Notes under the pieces: generated by a model
The model's database searches: none
What the model saw: the letters and a program-made list of their open reading frames with translations, nothing else
Told to the model about the DNA's origin: nothing
Source of the DNA: Bacteroidales bacterium
GTDB lineage: Bacteria > Bacteroidota > Bacteroidia > Bacteroidales > UBA932
DNA: 64,000 nt
Assembly: GCA_017959005.1 (NCBI GenBank)
Contig: JAGDBO010000019.1
Span: forward strand, 1-64,000
Direction: 5' to 3'
Shown: positions 35,544 to 43,525 of the stretch, piece by piece
How positions within the stretch are numbered: the first letter of the stretch is position 1
Layout: each line of letters begins with the position of its first letter
Translations under genes and position numbers: made by a program

Positions 35544-37109
35544 ATGAAAAGGGCAGTGTTCATTTTGGGGTTGGTGGCGGCTTTGGCAGTGGCTACCAAC
35601 GGTTTAGCTCAACAGCAGGATTATGAAACAGGGCAGGAGTGCACCAGCATTATGGTAGGAAGGCTGGCATCTACAGACGGATCAGTGATAACATCCCACA
35701 CATGTGATGGAGTGTCACATACCTGGATATCAATAGAAAAGGCGGCAGATCACAAGAAGGGAGAGGTGCAAAAAGTCTATCGGGGAATAAGAAGAACAAG
35801 ATTTAACGGAGATACGGTTGGAGTGGTTTGCACGGGTGAAATTCCGCAGGCAAGACATACCTACGCATATCTGAATACAGGCTATCCCTCTCTGAATGAG
35901 AAGCAAGTGGCAATTGGAGAGACCACGTTCTCAGGGCCGGATACTCTTAAGAATCCGGACGGCATGCTGATGATTGAGGAGATGGCAAGAATTGCACTGC
36001 AAAGATGTGACAACGCCCGCTCTGCGGTTAAGTTAATGGGCTCATTGGCAGAAGAATATGGATATGGAGACGGTGGAGAATGCCTGACAGTTGCAGACAA
36101 GAACGAGGTGTGGTGCTTTGAAATTGTAGGTTGCGGAAAGGGAAAGAAGGGAGCGGTTTGGGCAGCTCAGAGAGTGCCGGACGACCACGTATCCATATCT
36201 GCTAACATCCCTAGAATAGGCAAGATAGACCTCAAAGACAAAGACCACTTTATGGCATCAAAGAATGTGGAGAAGGTGGCTCTGGAGTATGGACTTTGGG
36301 ATGGAGAGGGAGAGTTCAAGTTCTACAAAGCATACCATGGAAACTATGGAGACGGTAAGAACTTTAGAGAGAGAGACTTCTACGTACTCTCCACACTTGC
36401 TCCGTCACTCGGTCTTACATATGATATGGAGGAACTCCCCTTCTCAGTCAAACCTGATGAAAAGGTGGACGTTAGAAAGGTAATGGAGCTCTTCCGCAAC
36501 ACCTATGAAGGAACACAGTTTGATATGTGCCGCAACTGGCTCATTGAGGTTCCGGCAAAGGGAGACAAAGCTGCCTACAAAAAGACTAGTCCGGTTGCAA
36601 ATCCTTGGCTTACAGCAGATACCCGTAATACATTGAATACTATTGCTCCGGGAACGGTAGAGTTCTCCAGAACCCTGGCAGTAGCCTGGTGCTCATACTC
36701 AACGGTGCTCCAACTAAGATCCTGGCTTCCGGATGCAGTTGGCGGCATACTCTGGTACGCAGTGGACAACCCTGCGGAAAGCCCTCGTATTCCAATATTT
36801 GCAGGAGCTACATCCCTTCCTGTTGCTTTTGATTTCTGCGGTCAGAAAGAGTACAGAGAAGATTGCATACTCTGGCAGTTCAGAAAGGCCAACCGCCTTG
36901 CTACGGTAGCCTGGCAGAAATCCAGAAACAAAGTGGCCAAAGAGATTAAAGAGGTAGAAGATCTTGCATTTGAGGAGGTTGGGAAAATAAATGCACAGAG
37001 TACTTCAGAAGAGTTGAACGCAGTAACCGCAAAAATCTATGAAGTAGCCGCCAAGAAGTGGAAGAAGATGGAGGAGGAGTTCTGGATGAGTTACGGGAGG
37101 AGTTTCTAG
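35544..37109 (+). CDS. Secreted C69-family dipeptidase
   Basis: 521 residues from the ATG at 35544, which opens a signal peptide (MKRAVFILGLVAALAVATNG). The nucleophile is Cys33 in GQECTSIMVGRLASTDGS, the Ntn-hydrolase site exposed after processing. Further family stretches are RRTRFNGDTVGVVCTGE, FEIVGCGKGKKGAVWAAQRVPDDHVSI and PWLTADTR. It cleaves dipeptides outside the cytoplasm, feeding amino-acid uptake. Single gene with its own promoter. Confidence 0.93.
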   Translation: MKRAVFILGLVAALAVATNGLAQQQDYETGQECTSIMVGRLASTDGSVITSHTCDGVSHTWISIEKAADHKKGEVQKVYRGIRRTRFNGDTVGVVCTGEIPQARHTYAYLNTGYPSLNEKQVAIGETTFSGPDTLKNPDGMLMIEEMARIALQRCDNARSAVKLMGSLAEEYGYGDGGECLTVADKNEVWCFEIVGCGKGKKGAVWAAQRVPDDHVSISANIPRIGKIDLKDKDHFMASKNVEKVALEYGLWDGEGEFKFYKAYHGNYGDGKNFRERDFYVLSTLAPSLGLTYDMEELPFSVKPDEKVDVRKVMELFRNTYEGTQFDMCRNWLIEVPAKGDKAAYKKTSPVANPWLTADTRNTLNTIAPGTVEFSRTLAVAWCSYSTVLQLRSWLPDAVGGILWYAVDNPAESPRIPIFAGATSLPVAFDFCGQKEYREDCILWQFRKANRLATVAWQKSRNKVAKEIKEVEDLAFEEVGKINAQSTSEELNAVTAKIYEVAAKKWKKMEEEFWMSYGRSF

Positions 37110-37143
37110 ATTCAAGCTTCTTGCTTCCGGTTTATCTATTTGG

Positions 37144-37169
37144 CAGCAAATTTGCTTGCAAGTTTGCTG
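37144..37169. repeat. Strong hairpin between peptidase genes
   Basis: CAGCAAA (37144-37150) pairs with TTTGCTG (37163-37169), extended inward by TTGC/GCAA. The 3' flank lacks a long T-run, so it may be a weak terminator, an mRNA-end stabiliser for the C69 transcript, or a control element ahead of the next gene. Confidence 0.5.
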
Positions 37170-37184
37170 TTAATAGATTGTATT

Positions 37185-38240
37185 ATGAGCTGTTTTTTTG
37201 AGAGATTCCGCATCGGGATAATTATACTAGTTACGTCTCTTACAGCATTTTACGGCTGTAAAAGAGAGAAAAGCGCAGAGCAGATTTACAATGAGCAGGC
37301 TTCTGGAGTGGTGATGATTTTAAACCAGTACTACTACAGCGTCACCCTCCCTACCGGAGATACCTTCTACTTTAGCGACATACAAGACGGAAAGATTGTA
37401 AACCCCGCGTTTTCAGCATCTAACGTTCAGACCACCTTTTCGTTCGGAACCGGTTTCTTCATAGACAACAACGGAACCATAATGACCAACAGGCACGTAG
37501 TTAACCACTACATCAAAAAGAGCGATGTGGTTCAGTACGTGAAGAACCTTACCGGAGCGCTGGTAAGCTATGCTCAAGAAAGGCAGGAAGAGATTGCATA
37601 TCAGGCAGGTAGAATCTATCAGATTCTAAACTACAGCAGTCAGAGTCCGGAGTACAACGCAGCCCTCAAACAGCGGCTTCAGGAGCTTAGCATGGATTAC
37701 GACAACGCCCAGAGATACATTACCTCCCTTAGGAGAATGGACGCCTCCAACATACTCATTAAGTGTCACAACAAACTCGGTATAGCTTACAATGACTCAT
37801 TTATCAGTGGCCCTCAGGACTTTAAAGAGTGCTATCTGATAAGAGAATCTGAGGACGAGAACGTAGACCTTGCAATGGTTAGACTTGCGGAGGGAGTCAC
37901 CCCTTCCGGGGCATATATCTTCAGAATATCGGCAGATGAGAAGAGAGATAAACTTACTCTGGACCAGCAACTCTACTTGATAGGATACAACCAGGGTATT
38001 GCACTGGCATCTACAACAGAGGGAATCAAGGTCCAGATAACATCAGGCAGAATCTCGCAAAAGCCGGATAACTACAGAGTTATGTACACAATCCCTATCC
38101 TCCAGGGCTCCAGCGGTTCACCTGTGGTAAACTCCTACGGAGAGTTGGTTGCAGTGAACTTTGCAACCCTGGGCGGAACTCAGAGTTTCAACTTTGGTAT
38201 CCCTATCCACCAAATCAGAGCCTTTATTAGAGGAATTTAA
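37185..38240 (+). CDS. Trypsin-like serine protease, membrane or lipid anchored
   Basis: 351 residues from the ATG at 37185, picked because it starts a hydrophobic segment ending at a Cys (LTAFYGC, Cys25), a weak lipobox. The catalytic pieces are present in order: His104 in TNRHVVNH, Asp in NVDLAMVRL, and Ser in QGSSGSPVV. Between His and Asp is a helical insertion of ~90 residues (about 115-205) rich in Gln and Arg. There is no PDZ domain, unlike DegP. It is probably a periplasmic or surface protease of unknown target. Confidence 0.85.
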   Translation: MSCFFERFRIGIIILVTSLTAFYGCKREKSAEQIYNEQASGVVMILNQYYYSVTLPTGDTFYFSDIQDGKIVNPAFSASNVQTTFSFGTGFFIDNNGTIMTNRHVVNHYIKKSDVVQYVKNLTGALVSYAQERQEEIAYQAGRIYQILNYSSQSPEYNAALKQRLQELSMDYDNAQRYITSLRRMDASNILIKCHNKLGIAYNDSFISGPQDFKECYLIRESEDENVDLAMVRLAEGVTPSGAYIFRISADEKRDKLTLDQQLYLIGYNQGIALASTTEGIKVQITSGRISQKPDNYRVMYTIPILQGSSGSPVVNSYGELVAVNFATLGGTQSFNFGIPIHQIRAFIRGI

Positions 38241-38241
38241 C

Positions 38242-38249
38242 TATTTTTG
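38242..38249 (+). promoter_or_regulatory. -7 element for nhaA
   Basis: TATTTTTG begins 2 bp after the protease stop and lies 27 bp before the nhaA ATG. Confidence 0.5.
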
Positions 38250-38275
38250 CGGGCAATTTTTGAAACCAGCCTGCA

Positions 38276-39676
38276 ATGAAACTAATACCGGTATATTCCT
38301 GGAACAAATCTCTGGTAAACCTGGAGATAAGACAGAAGAAGTTCAGCAAACAACCTTGGGCACAGGGAGTTATACTATTGACCTTTGTGGTCATAGCAAT
38401 GCTTCTTGCTAACCTGCCCTTTACAAGAGACCTATATCATTCCATTCTGGAGACGGATCTCTCCATCTCTGCAAACTTTAGGGGACACCTTTTGTTATTC
38501 CCTAAGGATATGACAGTTGAGAAGTTCATCAACGATATCCTGATGGTTATCTTCTTCTTTACCGTTGGACTGGAGATAAAGAGAGAGATTGCATTCGGAG
38601 AGCTTTCCAGCCCCAAGAAAGCCATAATGCCGGTCATTGCGGCAATAGGCGGAGTAGTAGTTCCTGCACTCATCTATTTCTTTATAAATAAGGGAACTGC
38701 AGCCTCAAGCGGTTGGGGAATCCCTACCGCCACAGACATTGCATTTGCCGTGGGAATACTTGCCATACTGGGAGATAAAGTTCCTGTATCTCTGAAGATA
38801 TTTCTTACAGCCCTTGCCATTGCAGATGACCTGATTGCAATACTTGTAGTGGCCATTTTCTATGGCGGTTCCATCAACCTGATGCTACTGGCTCTTGCCA
38901 TAGTTCTGATTATCATTTTATTGGTTATGAACAAGTTGGGAGAGAAGCGGCCTTGGTTCTATTTCATCCCGGCAATAGCAATTTGGACCCTGTTCTACTA
39001 CTCCGGAGTTCACGCCACAATGAGTGGCGTTGTAATGGCCTTCCTTGTTCCGTCAACACCGAGATACACAAAGGAATACTACTATCACAAGAGAGATCAT
39101 TACAGAAACAAACTTGTGGAGTATGAGGCCGTTATAGAGGAGTGCGGTTTCCCTAACGGTCCTCAAAGACACGTATTAAGACAACTCAGCAAGACCTCAA
39201 AGAACTGTATAGGAATGAGTTACCGCCTGGAGCACATACTCAGCCCATGGGTTAATTTCATAATTATGCCAATCTTTGCCCTTGCAAACGCAGGCGTCAC
39301 CATTCCTAACGTTCATTACTTCAATATATTCCAATACTCACCGGAGCTTGGAAGCGTAAGCCTGGGTATAGTGTTCGGTCTGCTTTTGGGTAAACCTATA
39401 GGAATCACACTTGCAAGTTTCATTGCGGTAAAGAGCAAACTTGGAGCAATGCCGGCAAAGGCAACCTGGGCCATGCTCTTTGCAGTTGCCTGCCTTGGAG
39501 GTATAGGCTTTACCATGAGCATATTTGTAGATACCCTCTCGTTTGGTGACCACCCGGAAGTTGCTACTATGCTGAGAGATATGGGAAAGGTTGCCGTACT
39601 TATGGGCTCACTCTTTGCCGGAGTTTTTGGAGTGATTATGGTGAATGTTGTGCGTAAGATTCAGCACAGCAAGTAG
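38276..39676 (+). CDS. nhaA: Na+/H+ antiporter NhaA
   Basis: 466 residues. Core motifs are present: FFTVGLEIKREIAFGEL, GGVVVPALIYFFIN, GIPTATDIAFAVGIL, the transport Asp-Asp pair in ALAIADDLIAILVVA, and GKPIGITLASFIAVK. It expels Na+ (or Li+) in exchange for H+. It is longer than E. coli NhaA because of an N-terminal extension and a charged loop insertion (about 270-330, KEYYYHKRDHYRNK to TSKNCIGMS). Stands convergent, base to base, with the CPA1-like antiporter gene. Confidence 0.95.
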   Translation: MKLIPVYSWNKSLVNLEIRQKKFSKQPWAQGVILLTFVVIAMLLANLPFTRDLYHSILETDLSISANFRGHLLLFPKDMTVEKFINDILMVIFFFTVGLEIKREIAFGELSSPKKAIMPVIAAIGGVVVPALIYFFINKGTAASSGWGIPTATDIAFAVGILAILGDKVPVSLKIFLTALAIADDLIAILVVAIFYGGSINLMLLALAIVLIIILLVMNKLGEKRPWFYFIPAIAIWTLFYYSGVHATMSGVVMAFLVPSTPRYTKEYYYHKRDHYRNKLVEYEAVIEECGFPNGPQRHVLRQLSKTSKNCIGMSYRLEHILSPWVNFIIMPIFALANAGVTIPNVHYFNIFQYSPELGSVSLGIVFGLLLGKPIGITLASFIAVKSKLGAMPAKATWAMLFAVACLGGIGFTMSIFVDTLSFGDHPEVATMLRDMGKVAVLMGSLFAGVFGVIMVNVVRKIQHSK

Positions 39677-40951
39677 TTATTCCTCTTCCTCCAACTTTTC
39701 CACCTTAAGCCATCTTGCAGAAGAGGCAAGGGTCATACCCTGAATCAGAAGTGAGATAAGGGTAACCACAAAGACTATGTTGAATATATCCTTAGATCCA
39801 TCCATCTTGCTGACTACCGGGTAGATAGCAAAGAGGATAGGACCTGCACCCTTTAGTCCTACCCAGCTTACAAAGATTCTTGCCCTCATGGAGAATTTTC
39901 TGAAAGGGAAGAGACAGATAAAGACACTTAACGGTCTTCCCACAAAGCTCATAAAGAGGCAGGCAAGTATTGCAGGAAGCGCCACCGTAGGAAGTTCACT
40001 AGGGTCTACCAACAATCCTAACAACAAGAATATCAGAGCCTGAGCAAGCCAGGTAAAACTGTCAAAGAAGGTAAAGACCTCTCCTCTGTTTGGAAGGTCT
40101 TTGGTATTACCTATAATGATTCCGGTGATGTAGAGGGCAAGCAGTCCGTTACCCTTTACTACCTCTGCAAAGGAGTTAGAAAAGAAGCCAATACAGAGCA
40201 CCATAATGGCATAGAGAGCCTTATCGTGAAGATGGAATTTACGCAGCAGCCACCTTGCTCCGTAGCCTATTGCAAAACCGACAGCCACACCGGAGGCTAT
40301 CTGTAAGAACAAGACAAACAGAGAGTTAAGAATGATGCTTACGGTGTTCATGTGCTCCGCCCCTGCGTTCTGAATATTCAAGATGGTGTGTGTCAGAACT
40401 ATGGTGAGCACAAATGCCATAGGGTCATTGCTGCCGCTCTCAAGTTCCAGCATAGGCTGAAGGTGCTCCTTGAGTTTCATCTTGCTCCCCTTCAATATAG
40501 AGAATACGGAGGCTGAATCTGTAGAACTCATTACGGCGGCAAGCAGGCAGCAGACAATTAAGGATATATTCCTATCCACTCCCAGTACTCTAAAGATCAG
40601 ATAGATAAATATACCTGTAAATAGTGCGGTAAGAACAACTCCCAGAGTAGATAGCATTACTCCCGGGGCCAAAATTGGCTTTATCTTTTTGAAATCTGTC
40701 TGAAGACCGCCAGCCAGTATGATTACAGAAAGTGCCCAGTTTCCAAAGAATTGCGACTTGTTAAAGTTGTCAAACTCTATACCCATTCCGTCCTGCCCAA
40801 AGAGCATTCCAACTCCCAGAAAAAGAAGCAATGACGGCACTCCGTACTTGAAGCCAATCTTGCTTACAAGTATGGCCACAAAGACCAAAACGGATAACAA
40901 AAGCAACATGTCGTCCGCCATGAAGTTAACCGGAAAGAGTCCCAAAATCAT
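39677..40951 (-). CDS. CPA1-type cation:proton antiporter (NhaP/CvrA-like)
   Basis: 424 residues, about 12-13 membrane helices. FGQDGMGIEFDNF, IILAGGLQTDFKKIKP and the region LLAAVMSSTDSASVFSILKG followed by ELESGSNDPMAFVLT (catalytic Asn-Asp) are typical of K+/H+ or Na+/H+ antiporters. The C-terminal regulatory TrkA_C domain of full CvrA is absent. A second antiporter beside nhaA suggests a monovalent-cation and pH homeostasis neighbourhood. The DUF47 gene lies 11 bp upstream on the same strand. Confidence 0.9.
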   Translation of the reverse strand: MILGLFPVNFMADDMLLLLSVLVFVAILVSKIGFKYGVPSLLLFLGVGMLFGQDGMGIEFDNFNKSQFFGNWALSVIILAGGLQTDFKKIKPILAPGVMLSTLGVVLTALFTGIFIYLIFRVLGVDRNISLIVCCLLAAVMSSTDSASVFSILKGSKMKLKEHLQPMLELESGSNDPMAFVLTIVLTHTILNIQNAGAEHMNTVSIILNSLFVLFLQIASGVAVGFAIGYGARWLLRKFHLHDKALYAIMVLCIGFFSNSFAEVVKGNGLLALYITGIIIGNTKDLPNRGEVFTFFDSFTWLAQALIFLLLGLLVDPSELPTVALPAILACLFMSFVGRPLSVFICLFPFRKFSMRARIFVSWVGLKGAGPILFAIYPVVSKMDGSKDIFNIVFVVTLISLLIQGMTLASSARWLKVEKLEEEE

Positions 40952-40962
40952 ACAGTTACCTC

Positions 40963-41607
40963 CTAACCTTCTTTAGCCATTATCAGTTTTATGCAGTCCC
41001 CTATATCCTTTGCCACGTCTGTGGTATCCTCCAGAGACTGCACAATATTCTTGCACTTTGTAAGTTCTATTCCGTTCTTTTCAGCCTCAAAAAGATGGCT
41101 CATATAGAACTCGTAGAGGTCATCTACCTCACTCTCTATCTCCTTGATTCTTGCGCACTTGGCTTTTATATCCTCCTCGTTCTTCTTAAACTGAGGCAGC
41201 TCTTTTGCTATATCGTTCAGAAGGTGAGAGTCTTCCACAATCTGATCCCCTATCTCAATCCAGGAGTTGTCCGTAAAGTTCGGACGATAGATTACAAGCT
41301 TCTTTGCGGAGTCATGAATCATATCCAAAAAGGACTCCATTCTGGAACCCAATATCTGAACATCCTCTCTCTCAAAAGGAGTGCGCCTCATCTTAAAGAG
41401 TGTCTCAGATATCTTTGCATCCACAATATCTCCCTCTCTCTCAACCTCTTTCATCTGACGGGTAAGTTCCTTTTTCTTCTCGTAGGTCTCCTCGTTAAGA
41501 ATCTCTTTCAGAAGAGTTGCAGCTTTTATAACCAACTCACTCTGAGATATCAACAGCGGAAATATCTTCTCTCCGCCTCCACGGCATTTGAAAAAATTAA
41601 ACAACAT
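40963..41607 (-). CDS. DUF47 (PhoU-like) protein
   Basis: 214 residues, all-helical: FFKCRGGGEKIFPLLISQSELV, TLFKMRRTPFEREDVQILGSRMESFLDMIHDSAKKL and VQSLEDTTDVAKDIGDCIKLIMAKEG follow the DUF47/PhoU-related family. It usually accompanies a PiT phosphate transporter and modulates it. Here it is translated ahead of a CPA1-type antiporter instead, which is unusual. A -7 element (41640-41633) serves it. Confidence 0.88.
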   Translation of the reverse strand: MLFNFFKCRGGGEKIFPLLISQSELVIKAATLLKEILNEETYEKKKELTRQMKEVEREGDIVDAKISETLFKMRRTPFEREDVQILGSRMESFLDMIHDSAKKLVIYRPNFTDNSWIEIGDQIVEDSHLLNDIAKELPQFKKNEEDIKAKCARIKEIESEVDDLYEFYMSHLFEAEKNGIELTKCKNIVQSLEDTTDVAKDIGDCIKLIMAKEG

Positions 41608-41619
41608 GTGAATTATTAG

Positions 41620-41640
41620 TATCTTTGAGCACCAAATATA
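41620..41640. promoter_or_regulatory. Overlapping divergent -7 elements
   Basis: TATCTTTG on the plus strand (41620-41627) faces the DUF1460 gene. TATATTTG on the minus strand (41640-41633) faces the DUF47 gene. Predicted starts of the two transcripts overlap, so the promoters probably compete. Confidence 0.5.
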
Positions 41641-41647
41641 ACGAATT

Positions 41648-42610
41648 ATGAAACCTATGCCAAAAAGATTGTCTATAGTTCTGCTTATTACAGCCCTCTC
41701 TTATGGTTGCATTTTTGCTCAGAACGATACTATCAAACTCTCATCCAATCCGGATTACTATGCAATAACTCTACGTAGCGATATTCCTGTTGCAGAGAAA
41801 ATTATGAAGGATTTGGCTCCAAATGTTAACAAGGTGTCTACCGGAGATCTTATGATTCAAGCCGCTATGAAACTGCTGGGAACTCCGTACGTTGCAGGCA
41901 CCTTGGAAGATGGAGAGCAGGAGGATGTAAGAGTCTACCTCAGCAAGACAGACTGCATTCTCTTTGTTGAGACCTGTATGAACCTTGCACTCACTGCAAA
42001 GCAAAAGGGAGATAAGGCAAACTTTGAGTCTCTTGCACAGAATGTACGCCAGAGCCGCTACCGTAACGGCAACGTAAGAAGTTATGCAGACCGCATCCAC
42101 TACACTACGGAGTGGATACGCCAGGGAGAGAAAAGAGGCATTGTAAACGATATTACCTTAAAGATTGGCGGAGAGGTTTATGACCACCCAATCTTCTTTA
42201 TGACAAAGAATTACAAGCTCTACAAACACCTTAAAGATGCCAACCTGAGTGACGAGTGCTGCTCAGAAGATAGTGAGAACTGCACCCTCAGCCAGGCCAC
42301 CAAAGATTACAACACCATTGCAAAGGTAGAGGCAGAACTGAACCAGAAGCCATACACCATTATCCCTCAGGATAAGATTAAGGCTTGTGAGAAACTCATT
42401 AAGAACGGAGACGTTATCTGCTATATGTCCACTACTCCGGGTTTAGACATTGCTCACGTGGCTATGGCATACTGGAGAAAAGACGGCAAACTGGGCTTTA
42501 TTCACGCCTCTATGGCAGAGATGAAAGTAGTTATAGATAAGCAGTCTATAGATGAATATGTGAAGGGCCGAAAGGGCATTAACGGCATTAAAGTAATCCG
42601 CGTCCGCTAA
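41648..42610 (+). CDS. DUF1460-family secreted cell-wall amidase
   Basis: 320 residues with a signal peptide (ITALSYGCIFAQ). The NlpC/P60-like active site is LLGTPYVAGTLEDGEQEDVRVYLSKTDCILFVETCMNLAL (catalytic Cys in TDC), with a His in GLDIAHVAMAYW and HAS further on. Family members hydrolyse L-Ala-gamma-D-Glu or MurNAc-L-Ala type bonds in muropeptides. A small Cys-rich insertion (CCSEDSENC) is notable. It has its own promoter and is the last stable gene before the integrated element. Confidence 0.88.
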   Translation: MKPMPKRLSIVLLITALSYGCIFAQNDTIKLSSNPDYYAITLRSDIPVAEKIMKDLAPNVNKVSTGDLMIQAAMKLLGTPYVAGTLEDGEQEDVRVYLSKTDCILFVETCMNLALTAKQKGDKANFESLAQNVRQSRYRNGNVRSYADRIHYTTEWIRQGEKRGIVNDITLKIGGEVYDHPIFFMTKNYKLYKHLKDANLSDECCSEDSENCTLSQATKDYNTIAKVEAELNQKPYTIIPQDKIKACEKLIKNGDVICYMSTTPGLDIAHVAMAYWRKDGKLGFIHASMAEMKVVIDKQSIDEYVKGRKGINGIKVIRVR

Positions 42611-42615
42611 TTCCA

Positions 42616-42768
42616 TTATATTATGATGTACCTGGACAAATGCCCATATTGCGGCAAAAAAATCACAATAGGCACTATACTATCATGTTTTGCATCCTGC
42701 TGCGAAAAGGAGAGCCGATCTCCTACTTTCATTGCTTTAATTCTTCCGGTTAATGTTTGTTTGTTCAT
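42616..42768 (-). CDS. Small protein, probably truncated, divergent from the S24 repressor
   Basis: 50 residues from the ATG at 42768. The N-terminal part (TLTGRIKAMKVGDRLSF) resembles small accessory proteins found beside phage-type repressors in Bacteroidota. The rest (SQQDAKHD... to YIII) does not look like a continuation, suggesting truncation around 42690. A -7 element TATCTTTG (42810-42803) lies upstream. The opposite strand has a competing small frame. Confidence 0.4.
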   Translation of the reverse strand: MNKQTLTGRIKAMKVGDRLSFSQQDAKHDSIVPIVIFLPQYGHLSRYIII

Positions 42769-42790
42769 TTTTGTTTTATTATGTTTGTAA
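42623..42790 (+). other. Small zinc-ribbon-like frame, possible gene remnant
   Basis: A 55-codon frame starts 13 bp after the DUF1460 stop and opens with LDKCPYCGKKITIG, which looks like the start of a zinc ribbon, then loses resemblance to a known protein and becomes hydrophobic. It lies opposite the small minus-strand gene. It may be the 5' remnant of a gene once downstream of DUF1460. Weakly supported. Confidence 0.3.
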
Positions 42791-42821
42791 TGTTTTCGAG
42801 TGCAAAGATATAAACAAACAT
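42753..42821. promoter_or_regulatory. Divergent promoter/operator region with three ATGTTTGT boxes
   Basis: ATGTTTGT occurs at 42753-42760 and 42781-42788, and as its complement ACAAACAT at 42814-42821. TTTG at 42756-42759 and TATGTTTG at 42780-42787, 20 bases apart, form a good plus-strand promoter for the S24 gene. TATCTTTG (42810-42803) is a minus-strand -7 element. The boxes coincide with or flank these promoters, the arrangement expected of repressor-controlled divergent promoters. Confidence 0.55.
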
Positions 42822-42870
42822 TTAGCATATTCAGCAAAGCAGAAAAAGATATTAACAACTTATTAACAAA

Positions 42871-43524
42871 ATGAGGGTAGATTTCAAAAAAGAGCAAAGG
42901 GAGCGGCTTGAAGAGTTTATTTCATACCTTGGAATAACCAAGCATGCTTTCTGCATAAATTGCGGGTTGTCAGCTACTTATTTCTATACAATGAGAAAAG
43001 GATTTGGCGCTAAAGCCTTGCAGAGAATAGGCCAAACTTACCCCTTGTTAAATACTGATTGGCTTCTGACGGGCAGGGGTTCAATGGTCCCAAATGAGTA
43101 TATGGATGCAGAAAAAACCAACAAACGAACATATAATAATGCCAATAATTGCGGACTAAATGTTTATATGTTGAAACATAGCGGAGAGTTTGAGGAGGAG
43201 GTAAGCAATATCATCTCTATGCCGGATAGCCAGGAAGGAGATATTTGTGTGGCTATAACCGATGATAGTATGAGTCCTAAATATGTTCCATCATCTATTA
43301 TACATATCAGAGAGATAGGTGATTGGAAAGAATACTTAGGGTATGGATATGACTTTGTTTTTATACTCAAAGATGGCCGGAGGATATTCAGAAGAGCAGA
43401 GAAAGCCGAGCATATAGACAACATCAGATGTTGCTCATATAATGACAATTACGGCAATGAAGATGTGCAAAAAAGATTCATTAGCAAAGTTTATAAAGTT
43501 ATCTCTTGCTTAAGTTTTTATTAG
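42871..43524 (+). CDS. S24/LexA-like repressor with N-terminal helix-turn-helix
   Basis: 217 residues. Residues ~10-65 form a phage-type HTH (QRERLEEFISYLGITKHAFCINCGLSATYF). The C-terminal half is S24-like: AITDDSMSPKYVPSSIIHIREI contains the candidate nucleophile Ser133, and FVFILKDGRRIFRR aligns with the segment that normally holds the catalytic Lys, which reads F-R-R at 173-175. Loss of the Lys would abolish self-cleavage and leave a plain dimeric repressor. It is followed 1 bp later by the double-HTH gene and preceded by a strong divergent promoter region. Confidence 0.82.
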   Translation: MRVDFKKEQRERLEEFISYLGITKHAFCINCGLSATYFYTMRKGFGAKALQRIGQTYPLLNTDWLLTGRGSMVPNEYMDAEKTNKRTYNNANNCGLNVYMLKHSGEFEEEVSNIISMPDSQEGDICVAITDDSMSPKYVPSSIIHIREIGDWKEYLGYGYDFVFILKDGRRIFRRAEKAEHIDNIRCCSYNDNYGNEDVQKRFISKVYKVISCLSFY

Positions 43525-43525
43525 T

